DNA of 12,431 bases from an uncultured Lachnospiraceae bacterium (lineage in GTDB: Bacteria > Bacillota > Clostridia > Lachnospirales > Lachnospiraceae), in the NCBI GenBank assembly GCA_902797785.1, contig CADBUD010000116.1:1-12431 (forward strand). Direction: 5' to 3'. The translations under genes and the position numbers were made by a program. The notes beneath the pieces were generated by a model, which did no database searches, was not told the origin of the DNA, and saw only the letters and a list, made by a program, of their open reading frames with translations. Every line of letters begins with the position of its first letter. Position 1 is the first letter of the stretch. Below, in pieces: positions 1 to 6,573 of this stretch.

Positions 1-74
1 AGGAGATGAACGCAGAAGAGAGCCGGGAAATAGACCAGCTTGTCAGTTTTTTGCACAGCCAGGAGAAAGAATAG
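1..74 (+). CDS. fliJ: Flagellar export protein FliJ, C-terminal end (partial)
   Basis: Only the last 23 codons are present, read in the frame starting at base 3 and ending at the TAG at 72-74. The peptide ends ...EIDQLVSFLHSQEKE, charged and helical, as expected for the end of a small coiled-coil protein. FliJ is the stalk-like general chaperone of the flagellar type III export ATPase complex (FliH/FliI/FliJ), and in Clostridia and Bacillus fliJ lies just upstream of the ylxF/motE-like gene and fliK. The call therefore rests on position and tail character, not on a domain. A 36-base gap separates it from the next gene, consistent with one operon. Confidence 0.6.
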   Translation, partial: EMNAEESREIDQLVSFLHSQEKE

Positions 75-110
75 CCTGGAAGGAAACAAAATGGAAAGGA
101 AGATAGCTCA

Positions 111-974
111 ATGGCAGACGAAGAAAAGAACGAAGAAAAGAACGAAGAAAAAAAAGCTAAAAAAGAAAGAAAAAGAAAAAACGACACGCCGGATCAGTAT
201 GAGGAGGAAATGGAAGAAAAACCTACGATTGGGAGCCGGCTGGCCGTTGTTTTTGTGACGTTGATCATCATTGCGGTCTGGATGGGGATTTTTGCACTTT
301 TGATCAAGCTGGATGTCGGAGGAGTCGGTTCTGGAGTTCTTCAGCCGTTGATTGAGGATGTGCCGGTGCTGAATAAGATTCTTCCGGGAGAAGAGGAAGA
401 GCCGCAGGGACAGGAGGATTCTGAAGAAGCAGAGCTGTACGCTGAATCAGAATATCCATACTCATCCCTTGGAGAGGCCATCGATCAGATCAAAGTCATG
501 GAGCTTGAAATCGAGCAGCTGCAGAAAGCGGCAGAGGATAAGCAGACACAGATCAATACTCTTAAATCGGAGAATGATCGTCTTAAGCATTTTGAATCCG
601 ATCTGGCAGAATTTGAAAAACAGAAAAAAGAATTTTATGAAAACGTTATTTATTCGGAGAATTCACCCGATATATCTCAATATCAGAGTTATTACGAAAT
701 GATCGATCCGGAAAACGCGGCAGAGCTGTATAAGCAGGTGGTAGAACAGGAGCAAAAGGATGAGCGGATTCAAAAATATGTTGAGACCTACTCTTCCATG
801 AAGGCGAAATCTGCAGCTGCGATTTTTGAAGGGATGAGCGATAATATCGATTTGGTCGTTGACATCCTGGCTGCAATGGATGTTGAGACCAGAGCGGATA
901 TTCTTGGCGCGATGAATACGGATTTTGCTGCCAAACTGACAGTGAAGCTGGCACCGGATGAAATCATTCAATAA
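111..974 (+). CDS. Membrane-anchored coiled-coil MgtE_N protein, MotE/YlxF family
   Basis: A 287-residue protein with three parts. Residues 1-42 are a very Lys/Glu-rich cytoplasmic head containing three NEEK-type repeats. Residues about 43-66 form one transmembrane helix (RLAVVFVTLIIIAVWMGIF). An acidic linker (94-115) leads to a coiled coil at about 120-180, and residues about 195-283 resemble the MgtE_N helical domain, with repeated L/I-x-x-M and ADILGAMN-like segments. This is the architecture of the YlxF protein of Bacillus and of MotE, a periplasmic MotC chaperone in alphaproteobacteria. The single helix would place the coiled coil and MgtE_N part outside the membrane. Position between fliJ and fliK matches ylxF. 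Its molecular role in Firmicutes is not established. The start at 111 is supported by AAAGGAAG at 95-102. Confidence 0.8.
   Translation: MADEEKNEEKNEEKKAKKERKRKNDTPDQYEEEMEEKPTIGSRLAVVFVTLIIIAVWMGIFALLIKLDVGGVGSGVLQPLIEDVPVLNKILPGEEEEPQGQEDSEEAELYAESEYPYSSLGEAIDQIKVMELEIEQLQKAAEDKQTQINTLKSENDRLKHFESDLAEFEKQKKEFYENVIYSENSPDISQYQSYYEMIDPENAAELYKQVVEQEQKDERIQKYVETYSSMKAKSAAAIFEGMSDNIDLVVDILAAMDVETRADILGAMNTDFAAKLTVKLAPDEIIQ
117..152 (+). repeat. Three tandem 12-bp units encoding (D/N)EEK
   Basis: Three consecutive copies of a 12-base unit close to AACGAAGAAAAG occupy 117-128, 129-140 and 141-152. They differ only at the first and last bases. They encode DEEK-NEEK-NEEK in the cytoplasmic head of the MotE-like protein and are followed by further A-rich Lys codons. 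The unit length is a multiple of three, so slippage would change the length of the charged head without breaking the frame. Confidence 0.75.
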
Positions 975-1008
975 TCTGGTATGCCTGCCAGCGATAACCA
1001 ACGATGTT

Positions 1009-1051
1009 TTTTGTTAACGAGTATAACAAAATATCAAACGGTTTCGTTGAT
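1009..1051 (+). other. Two adjacent small hairpins upstream of fliK
   Basis: TTTTGTTA (1009-1016) pairs with TAACAAAA (1024-1031) around a 7-base loop. Directly after it, ATCAA-A-CG (1033-1040) pairs with CGTTGAT (1045-1051) with one bulged A and a GTTT loop. Neither is GC-rich or followed by a T-run, so they are not intrinsic terminators. They sit in the 106-base gap before fliK, 16 bases upstream of its ribosome binding site. They may stabilise or process the mRNA, but function is not shown by the sequence. Confidence 0.4.
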
Positions 1052-1080
1052 GGGAAAAAATTTAACAAGGAGGAAACGCA

Positions 1081-2544
1081 ATGAGAGTTGAATCAGAAAG
1101 AGTTTTTTCTGCCTTTTCCGCCACAGGAGCGATGAGTGAAAAAGATTTGGAAAAAGCAGAAGCTTCTGCCTTTGCCGCAGTGATGAGCCAGACAGAAATG
1201 AAAGGTGGCTCTTCAGGCTTTTTAAAAGATCAGAGCCTGAAGAACGTGAATGCAAAGGTATCGGGTGCAGCCGGACAAAAAAATCTTCAGGATCTTCAGC
1301 TAAAAGGTATTTCTGGAAAAGAAAAGTCAGGAATAGACAAAAATGTCATGTCAGCCCAAAAGACGGATAAGGCAGCAGGGAAAACGATGGACGATACCAC
1401 AAAAAGCCAGATGAAAGAGCTTTCGGATGAGGTAAAAAAAGAGATTGCAGATGCCTTAGATGTGACAGAGGAAGAAGTGGAAGAGGCGCTGGAGACCTTA
1501 GGTCTTCAGATTTCTGACCTGCTGGATCTTTCCCAGCTTTCCAAGGTCGTAATGGAGTTGACAGAAATTGATTCTCCAATGGAGCTTTTGACAGACGCCA
1601 ATATCCAGGATCTGTACCAGAATCTCACGGTATTGCTGACAGAAGCGACAGAGGAGCTTCAGACCGATGTAGAAGGTTTGACCGAATTGATGCAGGGATT
1701 TGAAGAAGAAATAGCTAAGACTGTAGTAGCGGAAGAAGCAGAGCCAGTGAGGGAGGAGCTTCATATCGCAGAGCCTTTAAAAGAACAGCCGGAGCATATG
1801 GCAGCAGAAGAGGACAGATCGGTGACTCAGGATACGGAAGAGGCTGTGATCGTGGTAGAGGAAGAGACCTCCGCCGAAGAAGAGGGAGAAACCGACGATT
1901 CTTCAGCACAAGGAAAAACATCTTCTAAAACAGAAGGATTAAAACAGGAAACAGAAGCATTCGACAAACAGGGAAGAACGGTTGTTCATGCCCCGGCATA
2001 TCAGGAGGTAGGAGAGACGGCTTCTCAGCAGCCAGTATCCGTGATTCCGGAAAGCTATAATACAGCTGATTTAGAGAGTATTTATCGACAGGTCAATGAA
2101 GCTATCCGTCTGCGTATGAGTTCCGATACAACATCGATGGAGTTTTCCTTAAATCCGCAGCAGCTTGGAAAAGTATCTGTGGAGCTTGCATCGAAAAACG
2201 GGGTAGTTACGGCACAGTTTCGGACAGAGGACGCCATGTCAAAGGCGGCACTCGAAAGCCAGGTAGCTGAGCTGAAGAATAGCTTGGAAAATCAAGGAAT
2301 CAAAGTTGAGGCAATTGAGGTAACTGTAGCGAGCCACGAATTTGAGCGGAATCTTGAGGAACGCCAGCAGGATCAGCAGAAGCTGGAGGATGCGGCAAGA
2401 GAAATGAATGAAAAAGCGGCAGACAGCAGAAGAAGCCTTTCTTTAGGCGTAGAAGAAGGGATTCCGGAAAATCTGACGGAGGCAGAAGAGCTGATGGCAA
2501 AAATGATGTCAGATAATGGAAACAGACTCAGTTTATTTGTATAA
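1081..2544 (+). CDS. fliK: Flagellar hook-length control protein FliK
   Basis: A 487-residue secreted ruler that measures hook length and switches export specificity from hook to filament substrates through FlhB. The C-terminal Flg_hook domain (PF02120), about residues 330-420, carries the family pattern MEFSLNPQQLGKVSVELASK, followed by a segment rich in AALESQVAELKNSLENQGIKVEAIEVTV. The N-terminal two thirds are hydrophilic, low in conservation and strongly acidic at about 225-290, as expected for an unfolded ruler. It is longer than the 375 to 405 residues usual in enterobacteria. The start follows a strong AAGGAGG at 1067-1073. It is followed after 19 bases by flgD, which encodes the hook cap. 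Confidence 0.93.
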   Translation: MRVESERVFSAFSATGAMSEKDLEKAEASAFAAVMSQTEMKGGSSGFLKDQSLKNVNAKVSGAAGQKNLQDLQLKGISGKEKSGIDKNVMSAQKTDKAAGKTMDDTTKSQMKELSDEVKKEIADALDVTEEEVEEALETLGLQISDLLDLSQLSKVVMELTEIDSPMELLTDANIQDLYQNLTVLLTEATEELQTDVEGLTELMQGFEEEIAKTVVAEEAEPVREELHIAEPLKEQPEHMAAEEDRSVTQDTEEAVIVVEEETSAEEEGETDDSSAQGKTSSKTEGLKQETEAFDKQGRTVVHAPAYQEVGETASQQPVSVIPESYNTADLESIYRQVNEAIRLRMSSDTTSMEFSLNPQQLGKVSVELASKNGVVTAQFRTEDAMSKAALESQVAELKNSLENQGIKVEAIEVTVASHEFERNLEERQQDQQKLEDAAREMNEKAADSRRSLSLGVEEGIPENLTEAEELMAKMMSDNGNRLSLFV

Positions 2545-2563
2545 ATAGAAAGGAGAATGGATT

Positions 2564-3097
2564 ATGGCAATTATTGCACCGGTAAAAAATGGAGAGCTTT
2601 TAGATATTTCAGCGACGAATAATACAGAATCTTCCAGCGCAACGAACAGTTCAGATTCCTTGGATAAAGAGGCATTCTTATCCCTTCTGGTTGCCCAGAT
2701 GCAGTATCAGGATCCGTTGGAGCCGACCTCTAATACAGAATATATTTCCCAGTTTGCTACATTTTCTCAGTTAGAGGCGACACAGAATCTTCAGTCAACG
2801 GTAGTTCAGCAGTTCGGAAATGAATTGGTAGGTAAAAATGTAATCATGAAAGTGACTTCCAATATCACAGGGGAAACTACGATGAAAACAGGAAAGGTAG
2901 ATTACGTCACATATGAAAATGAAAAAACCTATCTCTATATCAACGGAAAACCATATTCTATCGAGGATTTGGATACGGTAGTTACAGATGAATATATGGA
3001 GTCAGTTTTAAATGCCCAGTCGCAGACTGCGGCAGAAACAGTGGCAGAAGAAACAAATTCATCCACCGCTGCAGAATCAGCCAAGGAAACAGTATAA
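2564..3097 (+). CDS. flgD: Flagellar hook assembly cap protein FlgD
   Basis: A 177-residue protein that caps the growing hook and directs insertion of FlgE subunits. The signature N-terminal segment is clear at about residues 33-68: DKEAFLSLLVAQMQYQDPLEP, then SNTEYISQFATFSQLEATQNL. Residues about 83-140 (GNELVGKNVIMKV...GKVDYVTYENEKTYLYINGKPYSIEDLDTVV) resemble the Tudor-like part of the FlgD core. The inserted FnIII-like domain of the longer enterobacterial protein (about 231 residues) appears missing, which is usual in short Gram-positive FlgDs. The last 28 residues are an Ala/Glu/Ser/Thr-rich, probably disordered tail. The start is supported by AAGGAG at 2550-2555 with an 8-base spacer. 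Confidence 0.93.
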   Translation: MAIIAPVKNGELLDISATNNTESSSATNSSDSLDKEAFLSLLVAQMQYQDPLEPTSNTEYISQFATFSQLEATQNLQSTVVQQFGNELVGKNVIMKVTSNITGETTMKTGKVDYVTYENEKTYLYINGKPYSIEDLDTVVTDEYMESVLNAQSQTAAETVAEETNSSTAAESAKETV

Positions 3098-3113
3098 AAA
3101 ATTAAAAAACAGC

Positions 3114-3140
3114 TAAATGCAGAAAAAAATAAGCCGATAT
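3114..3140 (+). promoter_or_regulatory. Sigma-D (sigma-28/FliA) promoter
   Basis: TAAA at 3114-3117, a spacer of exactly 15 bases, then GCCGATAT at 3133-3140. This equals the Bacillus subtilis SigD consensus (TAAA-N15-GCCGATAT) at every defined position. It is in the 117-base gap after flgD and before the PF12611 gene, pointing into that gene and flgE. Transcription would start near 3147, giving a leader of about 68 bases. I saw no other site of this quality in the window. Confidence 0.75.
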
Positions 3141-3198
3141 ATATAGCATAGAAGCAGAATAAAAAGGAATTTATTCATAAAATGATCAACGGATTGAG

Positions 3199-3206
3199 AA
3201 GGGAGG
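3199..3206 (+). promoter_or_regulatory. Ribosome binding site deciding the PF12611 start
   Basis: AAGGGAGG at 3199-3206 lies 8 bases before the ATG at 3215. The in-frame ATG at 3182 has only a weak AAGGA about 12 bases upstream, and it would place this strong site inside the coding sequence. I therefore take 3215 as the start. Confidence 0.75.
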
Positions 3207-3214
3207 AAAGCATT

Positions 3215-3619
3215 ATGAAGATTCATTCCTCAAATTTTTCCTCTATAGAGCAGGTATCAGACAGATTTTTGATTCCTACGGACAAGACTCAGAAAAATAT
3301 TTCCCAGATGACATCCCAGGCAAAGAGCTTTCAGGATATTTTCCGGGAGAAATCAGAAATAGCTCCGGAACTGAAGTTTTCAAAACATGCGGCGAACCGC
3401 TTATCCGACCGCAATATCACACTTTCTAAGGGACAGGTCGAGCGGCTTGAGCACGGGGCGAAACGAGCAGAAGAAAAAGGAATCAGTGAATCTCTGGTCT
3501 TGATGGATTCGATGGCGTTCATTGTGAATGTACCGAATAAGACAGTGATTACTGCTATGAATCAGGAAGAGACACAGGAAAATATTTTTACAAATATCGA
3601 TGGAGCTGTGATTGTATAA
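3215..3619 (+). CDS. PF12611/TIGR02530 flagellar operon protein, function unknown
   Basis: A 134-residue soluble protein with no signal peptide or membrane helix. The first 50 residues are variable. The conserved part runs from about residue 50 to the end: KFSKHAANRLSDRNI, then a helix ending in EEKGISESLVLMDSMAFIVNVPNKTVITAMNQEE, and the terminal FTNIDGAVIV. These blocks are those of the 'flagellar operon protein' family (TIGR02530, PF12611) that lies between flgD and flgE in many Clostridia and Bacilli. The biochemical role is not known to me. The position suggests a hook assembly or checkpoint factor, which is inference. The gene lies just downstream of a sigma-D promoter, so it may be made late or boosted together with flgE. 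Confidence 0.85.
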   Translation: MKIHSSNFSSIEQVSDRFLIPTDKTQKNISQMTSQAKSFQDIFREKSEIAPELKFSKHAANRLSDRNITLSKGQVERLEHGAKRAEEKGISESLVLMDSMAFIVNVPNKTVITAMNQEETQENIFTNIDGAVIV

Positions 3620-3681
3620 AAGCTGCTGGACCGCAATGGAAGCAGTTCACTTCTGACCGACAGAGGAAGTGGCACAGCTTT
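3619..3681 (+). other. Structured intergenic RNA upstream of flgE
   Basis: Three sets of complementary arms nest in the 84-base gap before flgE. AAAGCTG (3619-3625) pairs with CAGCTTT (3675-3681). Inside, CTGCT (3623-3627) can pair with AGCAG (3641-3645), and CACTTC (3648-3653) pairs with GAAGTG (3666-3671). The outer arm and the first inner arm overlap by three bases, so they partly compete. The fold ends 6 bases before the flgE ribosome binding site at 3688-3695. There is no T-run, so it is not a terminator. It may affect flgE translation or message stability. Confidence 0.35.
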
Positions 3682-3703
3682 AGGAAATAGGAGGTCATTT
3701 ATT

Positions 3704-5404
3704 ATGATGAGATCATTATTCTCTGCTGTGGCTGGTTTAAAGACACATCAGAACAAAATGGATGTTATTGGAAATAACATCGCCAACGTCAACACAGTTG
3801 CGTTCAAATCAAATTCTGTAACCTTTAACGACATTCTCTATCAGAGAACATCAGGAGCATCCAGTGCGAATGCCCTGACTGGTGTGGGCGGGCGTAATGC
3901 AAAGCAGGTCGGTCTTGGTGTTTCAACGGCAACGATTTCCACGAACATAACGACGCCAGGTTCGACTCAGACGACAGGTGGAGCTTTCGATTTAAAAATT
4001 TCAGGTCAGAGCTTCTTTATCGTGAACAATGGAACCGAGAACTATTTTACGAAGGCAGGAGCCTTTGACGTAGATGCCGTTGGAAATTTGGTCATGGCAT
4101 CAACAGGTTACAATGTCATGGGGTGGCAGGTGGATACTGTAGATCCGACAACAATTCACAAAGATACGGTTTCCGCACTTCAGATCATGGCACCGAAAAA
4201 CAAGATATCTGATCCGGAAGCAACTTCCAAAGGAAAAATGACAGGTCTGATCGATGAAAATGATCCGGATGTTATACGGGATTCCGGAAAAGTCCTGAAT
4301 CTGGATTTTTATGATGCTTTAGGATATAAATATACTGCAAAATTTGTGCTGAAGTCAGCAAAGTCAGATGGATTATATACAATTGATCTGACGGATGTAC
4401 TGGATGCAAGCGGTGCTTCGATTTCATCAGAATATCCATCCAAGGAGCTTGCGTCATACTTTGGAAGCGGCTATACCTATGATTACATTGATGTATCGTC
4501 TAAAACAACGACAAATGATTTAAGAACGGTTGGAGGCAATATTGCAGCATCAGGAACAGCAGCGGGATATTATGTAAAAGAAATCAACAATATTTTTTAT
4601 GCCTACGACACATCAGGATCCTTTTTCCGGGCAGAGGAAGATGGAAACGGTGGCTATAATTTAAGCACACCAGTAAAAGCAAGCGTCGTTTTGAGCGAAA
4701 TGAATTATGTAGATACCTCGAATAAAAAATACGAGCTGTCTGTAGATGAAACAACAGGAGACCTTCTGATTTCAGAGGAGGTAACAGAGGAAGTCAGAGA
4801 AGCTAAGACGGTCAGCAATACCATAGGTGGTGCTTTGGTTCGTTACGATCCCGATACCGGATATTTTGACTACATTGGATCTACCGGAACGACCAATATG
4901 CCGCTGCGTCTGGGCAGCCTGGATGGAAAGTTCTCAGATATTGACATTGATTTTACATCAACGAAAACCTTCGATAATGATGGGGATTCTACAGTTGGTC
5001 TGACGGCAGGAGATGCAAAGGGAATCGGAGCCGGCAAAAAGATGGGAAATATGACAGGAGTCAGCATTGATACCAATGGTATGATTTATGGCACGTATGA
5101 TAATGGAACGACCCGCCTTTTGGCGCAGATTGCGGTTGCAGAATTTACGAATCCGGGGGGTCTGGAAAAAGCAGGAGAGAATCTTTACCAGACAACACTG
5201 AACTCAGGAGATTTTGATGGGATTGGCCTGGATATTACAGCAGATGGTGGTTCGATGACATCTGGTGTACTGGAAATGTCGAATGTTGATCTTTCTACAG
5301 AGTTCACGGATATGATCATTACACAGAGAGGATTTCAGGCTAACTCCAGAATTATCACAACATCAGATACCTTACTGGAGGAATTGATCAATCTGAAACG
5401 TTAA
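3704..5404 (+). CDS. flgE: Flagellar hook protein FlgE
   Basis: A 566-residue protein that polymerises into the hook, the universal joint joining rod and filament. The N-terminal rod/hook motif is at residues about 3-35 (LFSAVAGLKTHQNKMDVIGNNIANVNTVAFK). A FlgE/F/G-type block follows at about 110-140 (YFTKAGAFDVDAVGNLVMASTGYNVMGW). The C-terminal flg_bbr_C helix is at about 523-566 (NVDLSTEFTDMIITQRGFQANSRIITTSDTLLEELINLKR). The terminal helices form the D0 core, and the long middle, larger than in E. coli (about 402 residues), holds the surface-exposed D1/D2 and extra domains. TAGGAGGT at 3688-3695 favours ATG 3704 over the adjacent ATG 3707. A strong terminator follows 21 bases after the stop, so this ends a transcription unit. 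Confidence 0.95.
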   Translation: MMRSLFSAVAGLKTHQNKMDVIGNNIANVNTVAFKSNSVTFNDILYQRTSGASSANALTGVGGRNAKQVGLGVSTATISTNITTPGSTQTTGGAFDLKISGQSFFIVNNGTENYFTKAGAFDVDAVGNLVMASTGYNVMGWQVDTVDPTTIHKDTVSALQIMAPKNKISDPEATSKGKMTGLIDENDPDVIRDSGKVLNLDFYDALGYKYTAKFVLKSAKSDGLYTIDLTDVLDASGASISSEYPSKELASYFGSGYTYDYIDVSSKTTTNDLRTVGGNIAASGTAAGYYVKEINNIFYAYDTSGSFFRAEEDGNGGYNLSTPVKASVVLSEMNYVDTSNKKYELSVDETTGDLLISEEVTEEVREAKTVSNTIGGALVRYDPDTGYFDYIGSTGTTNMPLRLGSLDGKFSDIDIDFTSTKTFDNDGDSTVGLTAGDAKGIGAGKKMGNMTGVSIDTNGMIYGTYDNGTTRLLAQIAVAEFTNPGGLEKAGENLYQTTLNSGDFDGIGLDITADGGSMTSGVLEMSNVDLSTEFTDMIITQRGFQANSRIITTSDTLLEELINLKR

Positions 5405-5425
5405 CATATTATAAGATATAACCAG

Positions 5426-5462
5426 AAGAGCAAAACCAGGGAATTTGGTTTTGCTCTTTTTT
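5426..5462 (+). terminator. Intrinsic terminator after flgE
   Basis: A perfect 13-bp stem: AAGAGCAAAACCA (5426-5438) pairs with TGGTTTTGCTCTT (5446-5458). The loop is GGGAATT (7 bases), and the stem is followed by TTTT at 5459-5462. The T-run lies only on the + strand side, so it ends transcription coming from flgE. Confidence 0.85.
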
Positions 5463-5482
5463 GTGGAAAAATACAAAATAGT

Positions 5483-5512
5483 TTGCAAGTTACAGGAAAA
5501 ATATGATATAAT
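5483..5512 (+). promoter_or_regulatory. Sigma-A promoter with extended -10 upstream of motA
   Basis: The -35 TTGCAA (5483-5488) matches 4 of 6 consensus bases. After an 18-base spacer comes a perfect -10 TATAAT (5507-5512), preceded by TG at 5504-5505, the extended -10 arrangement TGnTATAAT. It lies 20 bases after the flgE terminator and would give a motA leader of about 240 bases. A TTGCAAG heptamer overlaps the -35 and recurs at 5529-5535, shortly after the expected start of transcription. Confidence 0.65.
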
Positions 5513-5587
5513 GAATAAAATCATATGCTTGCAAGGATAATGATTCGAATGGCAATCACAACAAATTGAAAAAGTATCAAAAAAAAG

Positions 5588-5616
5588 TAGACAAGAAGAG
5601 AAAAATCTTGTATTAT
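5588..5616 (+). promoter_or_regulatory. Possible second promoter upstream of motA
   Basis: TAGACA (5588-5593), a 17-base spacer, then TATTAT (5611-5616): 5 of 6 matches to each sigma-A element with ideal spacing. Within it ACAAGA (5591-5596) and TCTTGT (5606-5611) form an inverted repeat, which could instead be a small RNA hairpin in a transcript from the upstream promoter. The two readings cannot be separated by eye. Confidence 0.4.
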
Positions 5617-5630
5617 TAAAAGGTGGTTTT

Positions 5631-5669
5631 ATGTGCGTTCCGAAAGAATTATGTCAGATACGATGTTGA
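5631..5669 (+). CDS. Possible 12-residue leader peptide MCVPKELCQIRC
   Basis: A short open frame ATG...TGA preceded by AAAGGTGG at 5619-5626, four bases before the ATG, so it has the layout of a translated unit. The peptide has three cysteines in 12 residues, but no run of one amino acid that would mark a classical attenuation peptide. It is not in a position or sequence to be a remnant of flbD. It could be a chance ORF in an otherwise non-coding leader. Confidence 0.25.
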   Translation: MCVPKELCQIRC

Positions 5670-5760
5670 GCAGAAATAGTTCGTTAATAAGTATAAGATC
5701 AAACAAACAGGAATCGCCGGAAATAAAAAATACCATAAAAGAAAAGGGCAGGTGTAGAGC

Positions 5761-6573
5761 GTGGATATAGCGTCATTAATTGGTATTCTTACTGGTTTGG
5801 TAATGGTTATTTTTGGTATTGTCTTTGATTCAAAGGCAGGTATCGTAATTGGAAACCTGCAGGCATTCATTGATATTCCATCCTTCATTATTACAATTGG
5901 TGGTTCATTGGGGTCATTGATGGCTTCGAATACGATGAAGGATTTTATTTCCGGATTCAAGTCCTTTCCCCTGATTTTTAAAGGAGTGGCGGGCAGTGCT
6001 GAGGAAACCATCGGAAATATCATAGAGCTGTCAAACGTTGCAAGAAAAGAAGGACTTCTGGCACTGGAGGAAGCAGGAAACAATATTGAAGATCCGTTTC
6101 TAAAAAAAGGAATCATGCTGGTGGTCGATGGTACAGATCCGGAGCTGGTGCGGGGGATTTTGGAAACAGATTTGATGGGAATCGATGGACGACATTCCAA
6201 AGTGGCAGGTTTCTGGTCTACCTGGGGAGCTTTGGGACCTGCGTGGGGAATGATCGGTACACTGATTGGTTTGATCAACATGTTGGGTTCTTTGGATGAT
6301 GTGTCTACGATTGGACCTAGTATGGCGGTCGCACTGGTAACGACGTTGTATGGTTCCTTGATTGCGAACTGGATCTGTGCTCCGGTAGAAAATAAGCTGA
6401 AGGCCAATAATGAGATTGAAATGATGCTGAAGGAAATTACTGTAGAAGGACTTCTCTCCATCCAGGCTGGAGAAAATCCACGGGTAATCGAAGAGAAGCT
6501 TAAATCCTTCCTTTCTCCGGCAGATCGTGAGGGTATTGGCGCAGATGGTGGCTCTGGCGGAGGTGAGGCTTAA
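5761..6573 (+). CDS. motA: Flagellar motor stator protein MotA
   Basis: A 270-residue, four-helix membrane protein that with MotB forms the ion-driven stator. Helices lie at about residues 3-23, 36-56, 150-176 and 184-206. The cytoplasmic loop contains ARKEGLLALEE, with Arg95 and Glu103 corresponding to the charged residues that contact FliG. The motif GFWSTWGALGPAWGMIGTLIGL and then IGPSMAVALVTTLYGS carry the two conserved prolines (Pro160, Pro186) near the ion path. The start is GTG, supported by the family N-terminus MDIASLIGI and by AGGTG at 5750-5754. The tail is a Gly-rich acidic segment. It overlaps motB by one base (TAATG), implying translational coupling. The sequence does not tell whether H+ or Na+ is used. 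Confidence 0.95.
   Translation: MDIASLIGILTGLVMVIFGIVFDSKAGIVIGNLQAFIDIPSFIITIGGSLGSLMASNTMKDFISGFKSFPLIFKGVAGSAEETIGNIIELSNVARKEGLLALEEAGNNIEDPFLKKGIMLVVDGTDPELVRGILETDLMGIDGRHSKVAGFWSTWGALGPAWGMIGTLIGLINMLGSLDDVSTIGPSMAVALVTTLYGSLIANWICAPVENKLKANNEIEMMLKEITVEGLLSIQAGENPRVIEEKLKSFLSPADREGIGADGGSGGGEA

Noticed and set aside
40..258. Lys-rich open frame of 72 codons overlapping the motE-like gene
   Set aside because: It is an out-of-frame reading of the A-rich GAAGAAAAG repeats. The other frame has the membrane helix and conserved domain.
3182..3214. Longer start for the PF12611 gene at ATG 3182
   Set aside because: The ribosome binding site is weak and far away, while 3215 has AAGGGAGG at good spacing.
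5694..5724. Possible sigma-D site around GCCGGAAA before motA
   Set aside because: The -10 departs from GCCGATAT, and no TAAA sits 14-16 bases upstream.
5513..5760. Possible c-di-GMP or other riboswitch in the motA leader
   Set aside because: I looked for the GEMM-type conserved blocks and other familiar riboswitch cores and saw none. The leader is AT-rich with only a weak 6-bp inverted repeat.
5649..6461. Long open frame of about 270 codons on the minus strand opposite motA
   Set aside because: It mirrors motA, has no family resemblance, and motA itself has clear motifs, a ribosome binding site and coupling to motB.
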